Below are positions 1-8,638 of a DNA stretch of 34,109 nucleotides, in pieces (the stretch's first letter is position 1; the number at the start of each line of letters is the position of its first letter). The stretch spans positions 1-34,109 of the forward strand of contig CAMLIL010000061.1 in the NCBI GenBank assembly GCA_946480015.1, given 5' to 3'. Source of the DNA: an uncultured Oxalobacteraceae bacterium. Lineage in GTDB: Bacteria; Pseudomonadota; Gammaproteobacteria; Burkholderiales; Burkholderiaceae. A program made the translations under genes and the position numbers. The notes beneath the pieces were generated by a model. That model worked only from the letters and a program-made list of their open reading frames with translations, was not told where the DNA came from and ran no database searches.

Positions 1-111
1 ATACCCAATAAAACACAAAAAGCACGCTCCACTCGAAAACAATCGTGCGGGCGTTTGTAAACGTTCAAAATCTTAACTTTTACAGCCCGTGCTTACTGCG
101 GCAGTAGGGTG

Positions 112-153
112 AATATAGGGGCATGGTAGCCCTTAAAGTTTGCGCTAGATCAA
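112..153 (-). promoter_or_regulatory. Possible FNR/Anr-type promoter reading leftward
   Basis: On the minus strand TTGATCTAGCGCAA (140-153) matches 8 of 10 defined bases of the FNR consensus TTGAT-N4-ATCAA. Further along the same strand TATATT (117-112) could be a -10 box. With a start site near 105 the box centre (146.5) would lie at about -41.5, the usual class II position for FNR activation. No start codon occurs on the minus strand between 105 and 1, so the controlled gene would be left of the window. A small palindrome, CGTTT-GT-AAACG, lies at 52-63. This is a motif match only. Confidence 0.35.
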
Positions 154-175
154 ACTATTCGGCATGTTGCCATTT

Positions 176-544
176 CTACACAGGGCCGGGATAGCTGGCT
201 GCCTTCGGATTAAGCAGGGCCCATGCAATGTACTCGTCCAGGCCCGCCATCCAGTCGCGCCAGTCGCGCGCGGCGATCACCGGATAGGCCATCAGCACGC
301 GCAGGCGCTGCTCCAGGTGGCGCGCTTCCTGCCCCAGGATGCGAAAGCCGAAGGTGGCGGCCGATCCGGCGATGGTGTGCAGCACCTGGTGCATTTCCTT
401 GACCAGCTCCTGGTCGGGCGCATCGGCGTCGAAGCGGGCGCGCATGTCCTGCAGGCGCCGCATGGTCGCCGGAATGCCCGCGGCGAACTTTTCATTGAGC
501 GCGTTCAGGCGCGCGAAAAAATCCTGATCGATCGGTGTGGCCAT
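176..544 (-). CDS. Hpt-domain phosphotransfer protein
   Basis: This 122-residue protein is essentially one histidine phosphotransfer domain. The phosphorylatable His is His56 in LHTIAGSA, followed by the helix FGFRILGQEARHLEQRL, the usual arrangement of the second helix of an Hpt four-helix bundle. Such proteins relay phosphate between the receiver domain of a hybrid sensor kinase and a response regulator in the cytoplasm. No kinase or receiver gene is visible next to it, so the partners are unknown. It starts 10 bases after the upp stop codon and is probably co-transcribed with upp. No clear ribosome binding site precedes the ATG, consistent with translation coupled to upp. The family call is good; the pathway is not known. 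Confidence 0.8.
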   Translation of the reverse strand: MATPIDQDFFARLNALNEKFAAGIPATMRRLQDMRARFDADAPDQELVKEMHQVLHTIAGSAATFGFRILGQEARHLEQRLRVLMAYPVIAARDWRDWMAGLDEYIAWALLNPKAASYPGPV

Positions 545-554
545 TGCGTTGGTG

Positions 555-1205
555 TTATTTGGTACCGAAGATGCGGTCGCCCGCGTCGCCCAGTCCCGGC
601 ACGATATAGGCGTGCCCGTTCAGGTGCGAATCGAGCGAGGCCACATACAGCTTGACGTGGGGATGGGCGGCCTGGAACACTTCCACGCCTTCGGGCGCGG
701 CCACCAGGGCCAGGAAGATGATCTGTTCGTCCGGCACGCCGCGCCGCTTGAGCACGTCGATCGCGTGCACCGCCGAGTTGCCGGTGGCGACCATCGGATC
801 GCACAGGATGAAGGTGCGGTCGACGGTGTCGGGCAGGCGCACCAGGTATTCGACCGGCAGGTGGGTGCCGGGATCGCGAAACACGCCCACATGGCCCACC
901 CGCGCCGACGGCACCAGTTCCAGCAGGCCGTCGCTCATGCCGATGCCCGCGCGCAGGATCGGCACGATGGCCAGCTTCTTGCCGGCGATGACGGGGGCAT
1001 CGATGGTTTCCAGCGGGGTCTCGATCTTGCGGGTCGTCAGCGGCAGATCGCGGGTGATTTCGTAACCCATCAGCAGCGTGATTTCCTTGAGCAGCTCGCG
1101 GAAGGTGCGCGTGGAGGTGTCGCGCTCGCGCATATGGCTCAGCTTATGCTGGATCAGCGGATGGTTCAGGATGAACAGATTGGGAAAACGGGGATCTTGT
1201 TTCAT
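555..1205 (-). CDS. upp: Uracil phosphoribosyltransferase
   Basis: Converts uracil and PRPP to UMP and pyrophosphate in pyrimidine salvage; cytoplasmic. The 216-residue protein has family-typical length. It carries the PRPP-binding loop DPMVATGNS (136-144), the substrate region [12 protein letters not shown] (85-96), and the C-terminal uracil-binding stretch with the characteristic ending [13 protein letters not shown]. It lies 113 bases downstream of aidB on the same strand, separated by a small hairpin, and 10 bases upstream of the Hpt gene. The name is secure from conserved motifs over the whole length. Confidence 0.96.
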   Translation of the reverse strand: MKQDPRFPNLFILNHPLIQHKLSHMRERDTSTRTFRELLKEITLLMGYEITRDLPLTTRKIETPLETIDAPVIAGKKLAIVPILRAGIGMSDGLLELVPSARVGHVGVFRDPGTHLPVEYLVRLPDTVDRTFILCDPMVATGNSAVHAIDVLKRRGVPDEQIIFLALVAAPEGVEVFQAAHPHVKLYVASLDSHLNGHAYIVPGLGDAGDRIFGTK

Positions 1206-1263
1206 TGTGCGCGTAAGGATAGGGTCGGCAAGTGGCGATGGCTTTTGGCCAGGGCATCATTAT

Positions 1264-1280
1264 CCCAGCCCGAAGCTGGG
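1264..1280 (-). terminator. Hairpin between aidB and upp
   Basis: CCCAGC (1264-1269) pairs with GCTGGG (1275-1280) over a five-base loop, 39 bases past the aidB stop codon. There is no good T-run on the minus strand, so it would be a weak terminator or an RNA-processing or stability element between the two genes. Confidence 0.35.
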
Positions 1281-1318
1281 TTTGTCCGCAACAATTAGCA
1301 AATATATCTTGCCAGCTT

Positions 1319-2947
1319 TCATGCCACCAGCGCGCGCGCCAGGATGGCCGCGCAATCGGCGCCCTGCCCCAGCCGGCCGAATGCGCCACCGGCGCCGCGC
1401 GCCAGCCGCGTCGCCAGGAACGCCGCGCTCACATGCGCGGGCGCGTGCCGCAGCAGCAAGGCGCCCTGCACCGCCACCACGATGCGTTCGCTCAGCCGGC
1501 GCGCGCCGGATTCGTCGAGCGGCTGCGCCAGCTCGGCCAGCAGGGCCGCCCGGTACGCGCTGAAGGCCGGGCCGGCCAGCTGCAGTTCGTCGGCCAGCGC
1601 GTCGCGCGCCGCCGGCGCCTTGGCGAAGGCGCGCAGCACGTCCAGGCACATCACATTGCCCGAGCCTTCCCAGATCGAATTGACCGGCGCTTCGCGGTAC
1701 AGGCGCGCCAGCGGGCCGTCTTCGACGTAGCCGTTGCCGCCCATGACTTCCATCGCCTCGCCGGCGAATGCGATGGCGCGCTTGCAGATCCAGTACTTGC
1801 CGGCCGGGGTCAATACGCGGCCCAGCAGCGCCTGCGCGGGGTCGGCGCGCTCGTCGAAGCAGCGCGCCAGGCGCAGGGCAAACGCGGTCGCCGCCTCCGA
1901 TTCGAGCGCCAGGTCGGCCAGCACGTTTTGCATCAGCGGCTGCGCGGCCAGCGCGCGCCCGAAGGCCTGACGCTGGCGCGCGTGGTGCAATGCATGGGTC
2001 AGCGCGGCGCGCATGATGCCGGCGCTGCCCAGCACACAATCGAGGCGCGTATGGCTGCCCATCTCGAGAATGGTCGGGATGCCGCGTCCGACAGCGCCCA
2101 CCAGCCAGCCTTGGGCGCCGCGAAACTCCACCTCCGACGACGCGTTCGAGCGGTTGCCCAGCTTGTCCTTGAGGCGCTGCACCGCGATCGCATTGCGGCT
2201 GCCGTCGGGCAGAAAACGCGGCAGCAGGAAACACGACAGGCCGGCCTCGCCGGTCTGCGCCAGGATCAGGTGGGCATCCGATTGCGGCGCCGAGAAAAAC
2301 CACTTGTGGCCGACGATGCGCCAGGGGCCGCCGGGATCGTCCAGCATTTCGGCGCGCGTGGTATTCGCGCGCACGTCGGTGCCGCCCTGCTTTTCCGTCA
2401 TGCCCATACCGATCAGGGCGCCCTGCTTCTGCGCGACCGGCAGCGCGCGCGGATCGTACTGGCGCGAGAGGATCTTCGGCAGCCATTCGGCCGCCAGCGC
2501 CGGCGCCTGGCGCAAGGCCGGCACCGAAGCGAAGGTCATCGTCACCGGGCACTGGGCGCCGTTCTCCACCTGTCCGAACAGCAGATACGCGGCGGCGCGG
2601 GCGACCTGCGCGCCCGGCCGCGGCGCTTCCCATGGCGCGGCGTGCGCGCCGGCGCCGATCATCAGCGCCATCAGCCGGTGCCAGGCTGGATGGAATTCGA
2701 TCTCGTCGAGGCGGCGGCCGGCGCGGTCCACGCTGTGCAGCCGGGGCGGATCTTGATTGGCCTGGCGCCCCAGGTCGAGCACTTCGGCGCTTCCCAGTTG
2801 GCCGCCAAGCGCGTCGAGCCCGGGTCCGGCCCAGAGCGCGCCTTCGCGCGCCAGCGCTTCCTGCAAGGCAGTGTCGCAGCGGAACAGATTGACGTTCTCG
2901 AACGGCGTCGACTGGTTAAAGACCGCGTGGGTATCGAATGGATTCAT
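1319..2947 (-). CDS. aidB: AidB-type acyl-CoA dehydrogenase (alkylation response)
   Basis: 542 residues, almost exactly the length of Escherichia coli AidB, a flavin-containing acyl-CoA dehydrogenase homologue of the adaptive response to alkylating agents that binds DNA and has weak isovaleryl-CoA dehydrogenase activity. The N-terminal opening FNQSTPFENVNLF is typical of AidB. The flavin region MGMTEKQGGTDVR is at 181-193 and the C-terminal block GGNGYVEDGPLARLYREAPV with IWEGSGNV is at about 403-432. The start is supported by AAGGAG six bases upstream of the ATG. No ada or alkA gene is adjacent, so control by Ada cannot be seen here. It is divergent from the GGDEF-EAL gene across about 300 bases. 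Confidence 0.92.
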   Translation of the reverse strand: MNPFDTHAVFNQSTPFENVNLFRCDTALQEALAREGALWAGPGLDALGGQLGSAEVLDLGRQANQDPPRLHSVDRAGRRLDEIEFHPAWHRLMALMIGAGAHAAPWEAPRPGAQVARAAAYLLFGQVENGAQCPVTMTFASVPALRQAPALAAEWLPKILSRQYDPRALPVAQKQGALIGMGMTEKQGGTDVRANTTRAEMLDDPGGPWRIVGHKWFFSAPQSDAHLILAQTGEAGLSCFLLPRFLPDGSRNAIAVQRLKDKLGNRSNASSEVEFRGAQGWLVGAVGRGIPTILEMGSHTRLDCVLGSAGIMRAALTHALHHARQRQAFGRALAAQPLMQNVLADLALESEAATAFALRLARCFDERADPAQALLGRVLTPAGKYWICKRAIAFAGEAMEVMGGNGYVEDGPLARLYREAPVNSIWEGSGNVMCLDVLRAFAKAPAARDALADELQLAGPAFSAYRAALLAELAQPLDESGARRLSERIVVAVQGALLLRHAPAHVSAAFLATRLARGAGGAFGRLGQGADCAAILARALVA

Positions 2948-3247
2948 GATAACTCCTTGACAATGCGCAGCGCCGGGGCAGAACCTGGCGATGCAGGCTA
3001 GCGCAATCGACTTGACAGCGCAAGGAGTGGGCTTTCCTCCACAGCGGAAGAGGCCAATCTTGTGAGTTGCATCAAATTTCTACGAAACAAGGTGTTAGGG
3101 AACCGCTTTCGATGAGTATGAGCATCTTTCAATGATACATTTCTTCCTACTTTGGTAAACTTGCTTGCGGTAACATGGCATGTTGCCATCACGGCGCTGA
3201 AATGGCTTTTTTGGCATGCCAACGAATTACGAAAGTTTATAGGTACG
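2948..3247. promoter_or_regulatory. Divergent control region between aidB and the GGDEF-EAL gene
   Basis: This 300-base region is clearly richer in A+T than the flanking genes and must carry the promoters of both divergent genes. The aidB ribosome binding site lies at its left edge. It contains two palindromes near the right-hand gene (described separately). A TTGACA at 3012-3017 has no convincing -10 partner. Open frames crossing it (including a TTG-started extension of the right-hand gene from 3152) look non-coding. Confidence 0.6.
3175..3222. promoter_or_regulatory. Pair of TGGCA/TGCCA palindromes, candidate operators
   Basis: ATGGCATGTTGCCAT (3175-3189) is a perfect 6-base inverted repeat around a 3-base centre. 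TTGGCATGCCAA (3211-3222) is a perfect 12-base palindrome. Their centres are about 34.5 bases apart, and both share TGGCA...TGCCA half-sites. They lie 26-73 bases before the start codon at 3248, where a repressor or activator would act. A 13-base core (GGCATGTTGCCAT) also occurs at 161-173. Confidence 0.4.
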
Positions 3248-4969
3248 ATGCGCTCCAGTTCACTCAACGTCTCCGCTCCCGACGTGCAAAATGAGCTAGA
3301 CCACCTGCTCGACGGGGTGGGCGATATCGTATTTCGCACCGACAGCGACGGCGAAATCCGCTTCGCCAGCCAGCGCGCCATGCGGCTGGTGCACCTGCCG
3401 CTGCCGCCGCAAACGGCCAATCTGGCCACGCTGGTGCTCGACGCCGACCAGGGCATGCTGCGCAATGCGCTGGCGGACGCCGCCGCCAGCGGCGAGCCGG
3501 TTAAGGTCGAGGCGCGCGTGCGCACCATCGAAGGCGAGGTCTGGTTCGAACTGCGCGTGTTGCGCGTCGACGCCGCCAGCCTGGTCGCGGTGGGGCGCGA
3601 CATGACCGCGCAGAATGCCACCGAAGCGCGCCTGCGCCACATGGCCACCCACGACGCCCTCACCGAACTGCCCAACCGCCTGCTGCTGTCGGACCGCATC
3701 CGCATGGTGATTGCCCACGCGCGCCGTTCCGGCCAGGGCTTCTCCGTGGCCACCATCGGCCTGGACGGCTTCAAGAAGGTCAACGACGGCCTCGGCCACC
3801 CGGTCGGCGACGCGGTGCTGCGCATCGCCGCCGCGCGCCTGCGCAAGACCTTGCGCGACTCGGACACCATCGCCCGCGTGGGCGGCGACGAATTCGTCGC
3901 GGTCCTGCCGGGCACTTACACCGACGCGCAGATCAAGCTGGTGACCGGGCGCCTGCTGGCGACGCTACAGTCGCCGTTCGAAATCGACGGCCACACCATA
4001 TATGTCAGCGCTTCCATCGGCATCGCCATCTATCCCCAGCACGCCGAGGACGAAGTGCGCCTGGTAGCGCTAGCTGACGCGGCCATGGGACGCGCCAAGG
4101 ACACCGGCAAATCGCGTTCCGTGGTCTACAGCGCGCGCACCAGCGGCCCGCCCGAGCACGACATCTCGCTCGAAGCGGCCATGTTCAACGCCGTGCGCGA
4201 AGGCGAATTCCTGCTCTACTACCAGCCCATCGTCGACGCCCCCACGCGCCAGATCCAGGGCTTCGAGACGCTGATGCGCTGGAAGCACCCGACCCTGGGC
4301 ATGGTGCCGCCGGCGCGCTTTATCCCGATCGCCGAAACCAATGGCCTGATCAACCTGCTGGGCGCCTGGGCCCTCAAGGCGGCCTGCGTGCAGCTCAAGC
4401 AGTTCGAGGAAGTGGCCAAACGCGAACTGTACATCTCCGTAAACATCAGCCCGCGCCAGTTCCGCAACGATAAATTCCTCGATGTGCTCGACAATGCGCT
4501 GGCCTTCTCCCACTTGAGCGGCGACCGGCTGGTACTGGAGATCACCGAAGGCACCCTGATGATCGACCCCGCCCACGCCGAGAGCATCCTGGCTAAAATG
4601 GCGCAGCGCAAGGCGCGCATCGCCATCGACGATTTCGGCACCGGCTACTCGTCGCTGGCCTACCTGAAGCGCTTCCCGATCTCGGTGCTGAAAATCGACC
4701 GCGCCTTCATCAAGGACCTGCCCGACTCGCAGAAAGATGCCGCGATCTGTAACGCCGTGCTCGATCTGGCAAAACACCTGAAGCTTTCGGTCGTGGCCGA
4801 AGGCGTCGAAACCGAAGAACAGATGCGCTACCTGGATCAGCGCGGCTGCGAATACGTGCAGGGCTACCTCACCGGCAAACCGATGCCGGCCCACGTCGCG
4901 ATGGCGGCATTAAAGGAGAACCTGTACGCCGAACTGCTGCCGAGCGAACTGCGGGCGGGAATTTTATGA
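3248..4969 (+). CDS. GGDEF-EAL protein, likely cyclic-di-GMP phosphodiesterase
   Basis: 573 residues from the chosen ATG: a PAS-like N-terminal segment (about 10-125), a GGDEF domain (about 130-295) and an EAL domain (about 310-560). The GGDEF motif and an RxxD inhibitory site (RDSD, five residues before it) are present. However the position eight residues before the Asn of KKVND, which binds metal and is normally Asp, is Gly (TIGLDGFKKVND), so cyclase activity is doubtful. The EAL domain keeps its hallmarks: FETL (EAL variant), SVNIS, LEITE, DDFGTGYSS, LKID and AEGVE, so cyclic-di-GMP hydrolysis is likely. A TTG-started extension (from 3152) would add 32 residues across the palindromic sites and is less likely. 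The gene overlaps the next by 4 bases (ATGA). Confidence 0.9.
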   Translation: MRSSSLNVSAPDVQNELDHLLDGVGDIVFRTDSDGEIRFASQRAMRLVHLPLPPQTANLATLVLDADQGMLRNALADAAASGEPVKVEARVRTIEGEVWFELRVLRVDAASLVAVGRDMTAQNATEARLRHMATHDALTELPNRLLLSDRIRMVIAHARRSGQGFSVATIGLDGFKKVNDGLGHPVGDAVLRIAAARLRKTLRDSDTIARVGGDEFVAVLPGTYTDAQIKLVTGRLLATLQSPFEIDGHTIYVSASIGIAIYPQHAEDEVRLVALADAAMGRAKDTGKSRSVVYSARTSGPPEHDISLEAAMFNAVREGEFLLYYQPIVDAPTRQIQGFETLMRWKHPTLGMVPPARFIPIAETNGLINLLGAWALKAACVQLKQFEEVAKRELYISVNISPRQFRNDKFLDVLDNALAFSHLSGDRLVLEITEGTLMIDPAHAESILAKMAQRKARIAIDDFGTGYSSLAYLKRFPISVLKIDRAFIKDLPDSQKDAAICNAVLDLAKHLKLSVVAEGVETEEQMRYLDQRGCEYVQGYLTGKPMPAHVAMAALKENLYAELLPSELRAGIL

Positions 4970-6465
4970 CACTACAAGCCACACTGCCGCTGCGCACCAG
5001 CGGCGAAGCCACTCTCGCCCTGCTATGGGAACGTATCCGCAAGCAGGGCGACATGCCCGGCTTCACCAAGGCCATCGGTGCCATCCTGGGCGCCATGCGC
5101 GGCGAGGACGAGCACGAATTTTCCATGACCCAGACGGTGCTGTCGGACCCGGTCCTGACCCAGAAGGTGCTGCGCCTGGCCAACAGCTCGATGTATTCGG
5201 CGTTCGGCCAGCGCATCAACACCGTCTCCAAAGCCGTGCTGGTGCTGGGCACCGAAGCGATCGGCCACCTGGCGCTGGGCCTGAAACTGATCGAGGAACT
5301 GACCAACGCCTCGCCCAAGTCGGCGCTTGCCCACGTCGAAATGGAAAAGGCCGTGCTGGCCGGGATGGTGGCCCAGCAGGTCGCGTCCAGCGCCGAGTCG
5401 CGCGATCCCGAGGAAGCCGTGGTGTGCTCCATGCTGCACACGCTGGGCCGTATGATGATCACCTTCTACATGCCGGAACGCTGGAACGCGCTGCAGCACG
5501 AGGCCGGCGAAGGCCGCGAGGACGAAGCCGCCGTCGCCGTGCTGGGGCTGTCGATGGAAAAAATCGGCCGCGCCGCCGCCGAACACTGGGGTCTGCCGCG
5601 CAACCTGATCGACGGCATGCGCCGCATCGAGCCGGGCGCCCCGCCGGCCAACTTCAGCCATGAAGACTGGCTGGCCGCGGTGTCGACGATGTCGTCGCAG
5701 TGCGCCGACTCGCTGTGGCACGACGACGCCGCCGGCGCCGAAGCGGTCAAGCTGCTGGTGGCGAACTTCTCGCCCATGCTGGGCGTAGGGACGGACAGCA
5801 TCCTGGGGGCGATCGAACGCGCCAAGGTGGTGGCCGCCAACGATCTGTCGATCGCCCCGCTGGCCAAGCCGGCCGAGAAGCGCGCCAAGGCCCTGGCCAG
5901 CGCGCGCGTGCGCGCCGAGGGCAACAAGATCCTGCTCAGCGGCGTGGCCGACATGCGCGACGTGCTCGGCACCGCCAGCCCCGGCCAGATGCTGTCGATG
6001 GCGCTCGAAACCGTGTATCAGGGCCTGACCTTCTCGCGCGCCGCCGCATTCCTGCGCAACCGCCGCGAGAACAAGTACTCGGCCAAAATGGGCTTCGGCG
6101 ACGGCGTCAAAGACCTGATACCAAAAATGGTGTTCGACGACGCCTACCAGCCGAACGTGTTCCACGCCTCGCTCGGCAGCGACCGCGTGATTTTCATCGA
6201 GAACGCGCGCGACCCGAAATTCGCCGCCAAGCTGCCCGACTGGTGGAAGAATTCACTGGCCGACGCGCGCAGCTTCGTCATTCTGCCGCTGTGCACCAAC
6301 GGCCAGCCGGCCGGTTTCATCTACGGCGACTGGGACGCGAGCTTCCCGGCCATCGCGCTGAGCCAGACCGAATTCTCGCTGCTCAACGACCTGCGCGCGC
6401 TGGTCGTGCAAACCGTGGAACGGCGCCAGCAGGTGGAGACGGCCGCCGCCGTCAAAGGGCGTTAA
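4966..6465 (+). CDS. HDOD-domain signalling protein with C-terminal GAF-like region
   Basis: 499 residues. An HDOD domain occupies roughly 15-215, recognised from LSDPVLTQKVLRLANSS, NTVSKAVLVLGTEAI and a degenerate HD-like motif SMLHTLGRMM, in which the catalytic Asp is replaced; HDOD domains are non-hydrolytic relatives of HD phosphodiesterases. The C-terminal part (about 320-490) looks like a GAF-type sensory domain, with ILPLCTNGQPAGFIYGDW. Its start codon overlaps the stop of the GGDEF-EAL gene, so the two are translationally coupled and likely act in the same cyclic-di-GMP or motility pathway. The effector and partner are not visible. Confidence 0.85.
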   Translation: MTLQATLPLRTSGEATLALLWERIRKQGDMPGFTKAIGAILGAMRGEDEHEFSMTQTVLSDPVLTQKVLRLANSSMYSAFGQRINTVSKAVLVLGTEAIGHLALGLKLIEELTNASPKSALAHVEMEKAVLAGMVAQQVASSAESRDPEEAVVCSMLHTLGRMMITFYMPERWNALQHEAGEGREDEAAVAVLGLSMEKIGRAAAEHWGLPRNLIDGMRRIEPGAPPANFSHEDWLAAVSTMSSQCADSLWHDDAAGAEAVKLLVANFSPMLGVGTDSILGAIERAKVVAANDLSIAPLAKPAEKRAKALASARVRAEGNKILLSGVADMRDVLGTASPGQMLSMALETVYQGLTFSRAAAFLRNRRENKYSAKMGFGDGVKDLIPKMVFDDAYQPNVFHASLGSDRVIFIENARDPKFAAKLPDWWKNSLADARSFVILPLCTNGQPAGFIYGDWDASFPAIALSQTEFSLLNDLRALVVQTVERRQQVETAAAVKGR

Positions 6466-6610
6466 CGGCGATCGGGGCGCAATGGTGCGCCGCGAAGGTG
6501 GCCGCATGCATCGACTGGCCCAGCGGCAGTGCCGCGATCGAACCGGCACCAGGCGCGTGCGCGCAGTACGCAAACAGGAACGCCGCGAAGCGGACAGTCT
6601 GAAGCGGCGC

Positions 6611-7705
6611 TCAGCCCAGCTTGGGCGTGGCCACCTGCACGTCGCCGCACTGCGCGCGGTGCATCAGCGCGTGATCGATCAGCACCAGGGCCAGCATGGC
6701 TTCGGCGATCGGGGTGGCGCGGATGCCGACGCAGGGATCGTGGCGCCCGAAGGTCTCCACCGTCACCGGATTGCCGGCCTTGTCGATCGAGCGGCGCGGG
6801 GTGCGGATCGACGAGGTCGGCTTGATGGCGATCGACACGGTGATGTCCTGTCCGGTCGAAATCCCGCCCAGCACGCCGCCGGCGTTATTGCCCACGAAGC
6901 CTTCCAGGGTCAGTTCGTCGCCATGCTCGGAGCCGCGCTGCGACACCGACTTGAAGCCGGCGCCGATTTCCACGCCCTTGACGGCGTTAATCCCCATCAT
7001 GGCGTAGGCGATGTCGGCGTCGAGCTTGTCGTAGATCGGCTGGCCCAGGCCCACCGGAACGTTCTTGGCCACCACGTCGATGCGCGCGCCGATCGAGTCG
7101 CCATCCTTGCGCAGCGCGTCCATGTACGCTTCCATTTGCGCGATCAGGGCCGCGTCGGCGCTGGCGGCGAAGAAGGGATTGTTGGGCACATGCTCGAACG
7201 ATTCGAACGGCACCACGATGTCGCCCAGCTGGCTCATGCAGCCCATGAACTCGGTGCCGTACTGCTCCTTGAGCCACTTCTTGGCGATGGCCGCCGCGCC
7301 GACCACCGGCGCGGTCAGGCGCGCCGACGAACGGCCGCCGCCGCGCGGATCGCGCACGCCGTACTTGTGCCAGTAGGTGTAGTCGGCATGGCCGGGACGG
7401 AAGCTGTCGACGATATTGCCGTAATCCTTGCTGCGCTGGTCCTGGTTGCGGATCATCAGCATGATCGGCGTGCCGGTGGTCTTGCCTTCGTACACGCCGG
7501 ACAGGATCTCGACCTGGTCGGGTTCCTGGCGCTGGGTGACGTGGCGCGAGGTGCCCGGCTTGCGCCGGTCCAGATCGGGCTGGATGTCGGCTTCGGACAG
7601 CGTCAGCCCCGGTGGACAGCCATCGACGATGCAGCCAATCGCCGGGCCGTGCGATTCGCCAAAGGTGGTAACGGAAAACAGCTTGCCAAAGGAATTGCCG
7701 GACAT
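6611..7705 (-). CDS. aroC: Chorismate synthase
   Basis: Converts 5-enolpyruvylshikimate 3-phosphate to chorismate, the last step of the shikimate pathway, using reduced FMN. 364 residues, normal length. The family signatures are all present: [19 protein letters not shown] near the N-terminus, [19 protein letters not shown] in the middle and [15 protein letters not shown] near the C-terminus. It is the last gene of the minus-strand run CBS protein, PhzF-like protein, aroC, with 60 bases before it. It converges on the HDOD gene across 145 bases (6466-6610) of GC-rich sequence in which I see no gene and no clear terminator. Confidence 0.96.
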   Translation of the reverse strand: MSGNSFGKLFSVTTFGESHGPAIGCIVDGCPPGLTLSEADIQPDLDRRKPGTSRHVTQRQEPDQVEILSGVYEGKTTGTPIMLMIRNQDQRSKDYGNIVDSFRPGHADYTYWHKYGVRDPRGGGRSSARLTAPVVGAAAIAKKWLKEQYGTEFMGCMSQLGDIVVPFESFEHVPNNPFFAASADAALIAQMEAYMDALRKDGDSIGARIDVVAKNVPVGLGQPIYDKLDADIAYAMMGINAVKGVEIGAGFKSVSQRGSEHGDELTLEGFVGNNAGGVLGGISTGQDITVSIAIKPTSSIRTPRRSIDKAGNPVTVETFGRHDPCVGIRATPIAEAMLALVLIDHALMHRAQCGDVQVATPKLG

Positions 7706-7765
7706 GATCTTGAATGGAGTGGCGGAAAGGTCAATTCTACCAGCCCGGACGGCATTACGGCGTCT

Positions 7766-8626
7766 TCAGGCCGACAGCGTCCCGTCGACCACGGTGACGC
7801 TATGGCCGCCGATCCAGGGAGCGCCGTCGCGGTAGGTGACGCCGATGCGCCCGTCGCAGCCCACGCTGGTGCCCTGGCGCGCCGAGTAAGCGGCCGCGCC
7901 GCGGCTTTCGCGCAGCACCCAGGCGATGCAGGCGTTGGCGCTGCCGGTGACCGGGTCTTCGGCGATGGCGCCGTTCTTGTTGAAAAAGGCGCGCACTTCG
8001 AAGTCGACCGTGCTGCCGGGCCCGTGCGGGCCGAACACCGCCACGCCCGCCACATCCTGGCCCAGCAGCTGCAGCATCGCCTCGCAGCGCGGCTGCACCG
8101 CCAGGCAGGCTTCGGCCGACTGGAGGCGCACCACCAGCCAGCCGATTCCGATGCGCGCGATCAGCGGCCTGAAGCCGGGCTCGAAAGCCTCGGTCTGCAG
8201 CGCGGCCGCCAGGGTGGGCAGGAAGGCCTCGTGCATGATCTGCAGGGTGGCCGGCGGCGCGCGAAATGCCAGCGCCGAGGCCGCGCCGATATCGACCGGC
8301 ACCAGCCCGACGCCGCATTCCTGCACCAGACGGCCGGGTGTGCGCGGGTTCAGGCCGTGTTCCAGCAAGGCGTGCGCGGTGCCCAGCGTGGGATGGCCGG
8401 CGAAGGCGAATTCGCCGCCGGGCGAAAAAATCCGCACGCGGTAATCGGCCTGCGGGTCCGCCGGCGCCAGCACGAAGGTGGTTTCGGACAGATTGGTCCA
8501 GCGTGCGATGGCCTGCATCTGGTCGGCGTTCAAGCCCTCGGCGTCGAGCACCACCGCCAGCGGATTGCCTTTGAAGGCAACGCTGGTGAACACATCGATC
8601 TGCTTGAAACGCCGCCGTTGCGGCAT
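7766..8626 (-). CDS. PhzF-family isomerase/epimerase-like protein
   Basis: 286 residues from the ATG at 8626; an in-frame GTG at 8635 would add three. The diaminopimelate-epimerase-like fold of PhzF is seen as two related halves: IDVFTSVAFKGNPLAVVL with NLSETTFVL (candidate catalytic Glu48), and FNKNGAIAEDPVTGSANACI in the second half. PhzF itself isomerises dihydrohydroxyanthranilate in phenazine synthesis, but most homologues outside phenazine clusters have unknown substrates, and no other phz gene is present. Its place upstream of aroC suggests a link to chorismate-derived metabolism, but that is only context. It begins within a few bases of the CBS gene's stop codon, so the two are co-transcribed. 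Confidence 0.87.
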   Translation of the reverse strand: MPQRRRFKQIDVFTSVAFKGNPLAVVLDAEGLNADQMQAIARWTNLSETTFVLAPADPQADYRVRIFSPGGEFAFAGHPTLGTAHALLEHGLNPRTPGRLVQECGVGLVPVDIGAASALAFRAPPATLQIMHEAFLPTLAAALQTEAFEPGFRPLIARIGIGWLVVRLQSAEACLAVQPRCEAMLQLLGQDVAGVAVFGPHGPGSTVDFEVRAFFNKNGAIAEDPVTGSANACIAWVLRESRGAAAYSARQGTSVGCDGRIGVTYRDGAPWIGGHSVTVVDGTLSA

Positions 8627-8638
8627 GCCGGGCACCGG

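Noticed and set aside
3152..3247. TTG-started N-terminal extension of the GGDEF-EAL protein.
   Set aside because: The region is AT-rich, holds two palindromes, and the added residues (a short hydrophobic stretch) do not match the family; the ATG at 3248 is simpler. A membrane-anchored form is not fully excluded.
4255..4275. The EAL motif reads ETL in the first GGDEF-EAL protein, which might look degenerate.
   Set aside because: The pattern ExL is what matters, and all other metal-binding and catalytic motifs of the EAL domain are present.
6466..6610. Small minus-strand open frames in the gap between the HDOD gene and aroC (such as 6462-6650).
   Set aside because: They overlap both neighbours, are rich in Arg/Ala/Cys and show no ribosome binding site or recognisable domain.
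7766..8626. A phenazine biosynthesis locus.
   Set aside because: Only a PhzF-family protein is present; no other phz gene lies nearby, and single PhzF homologues are widespread.
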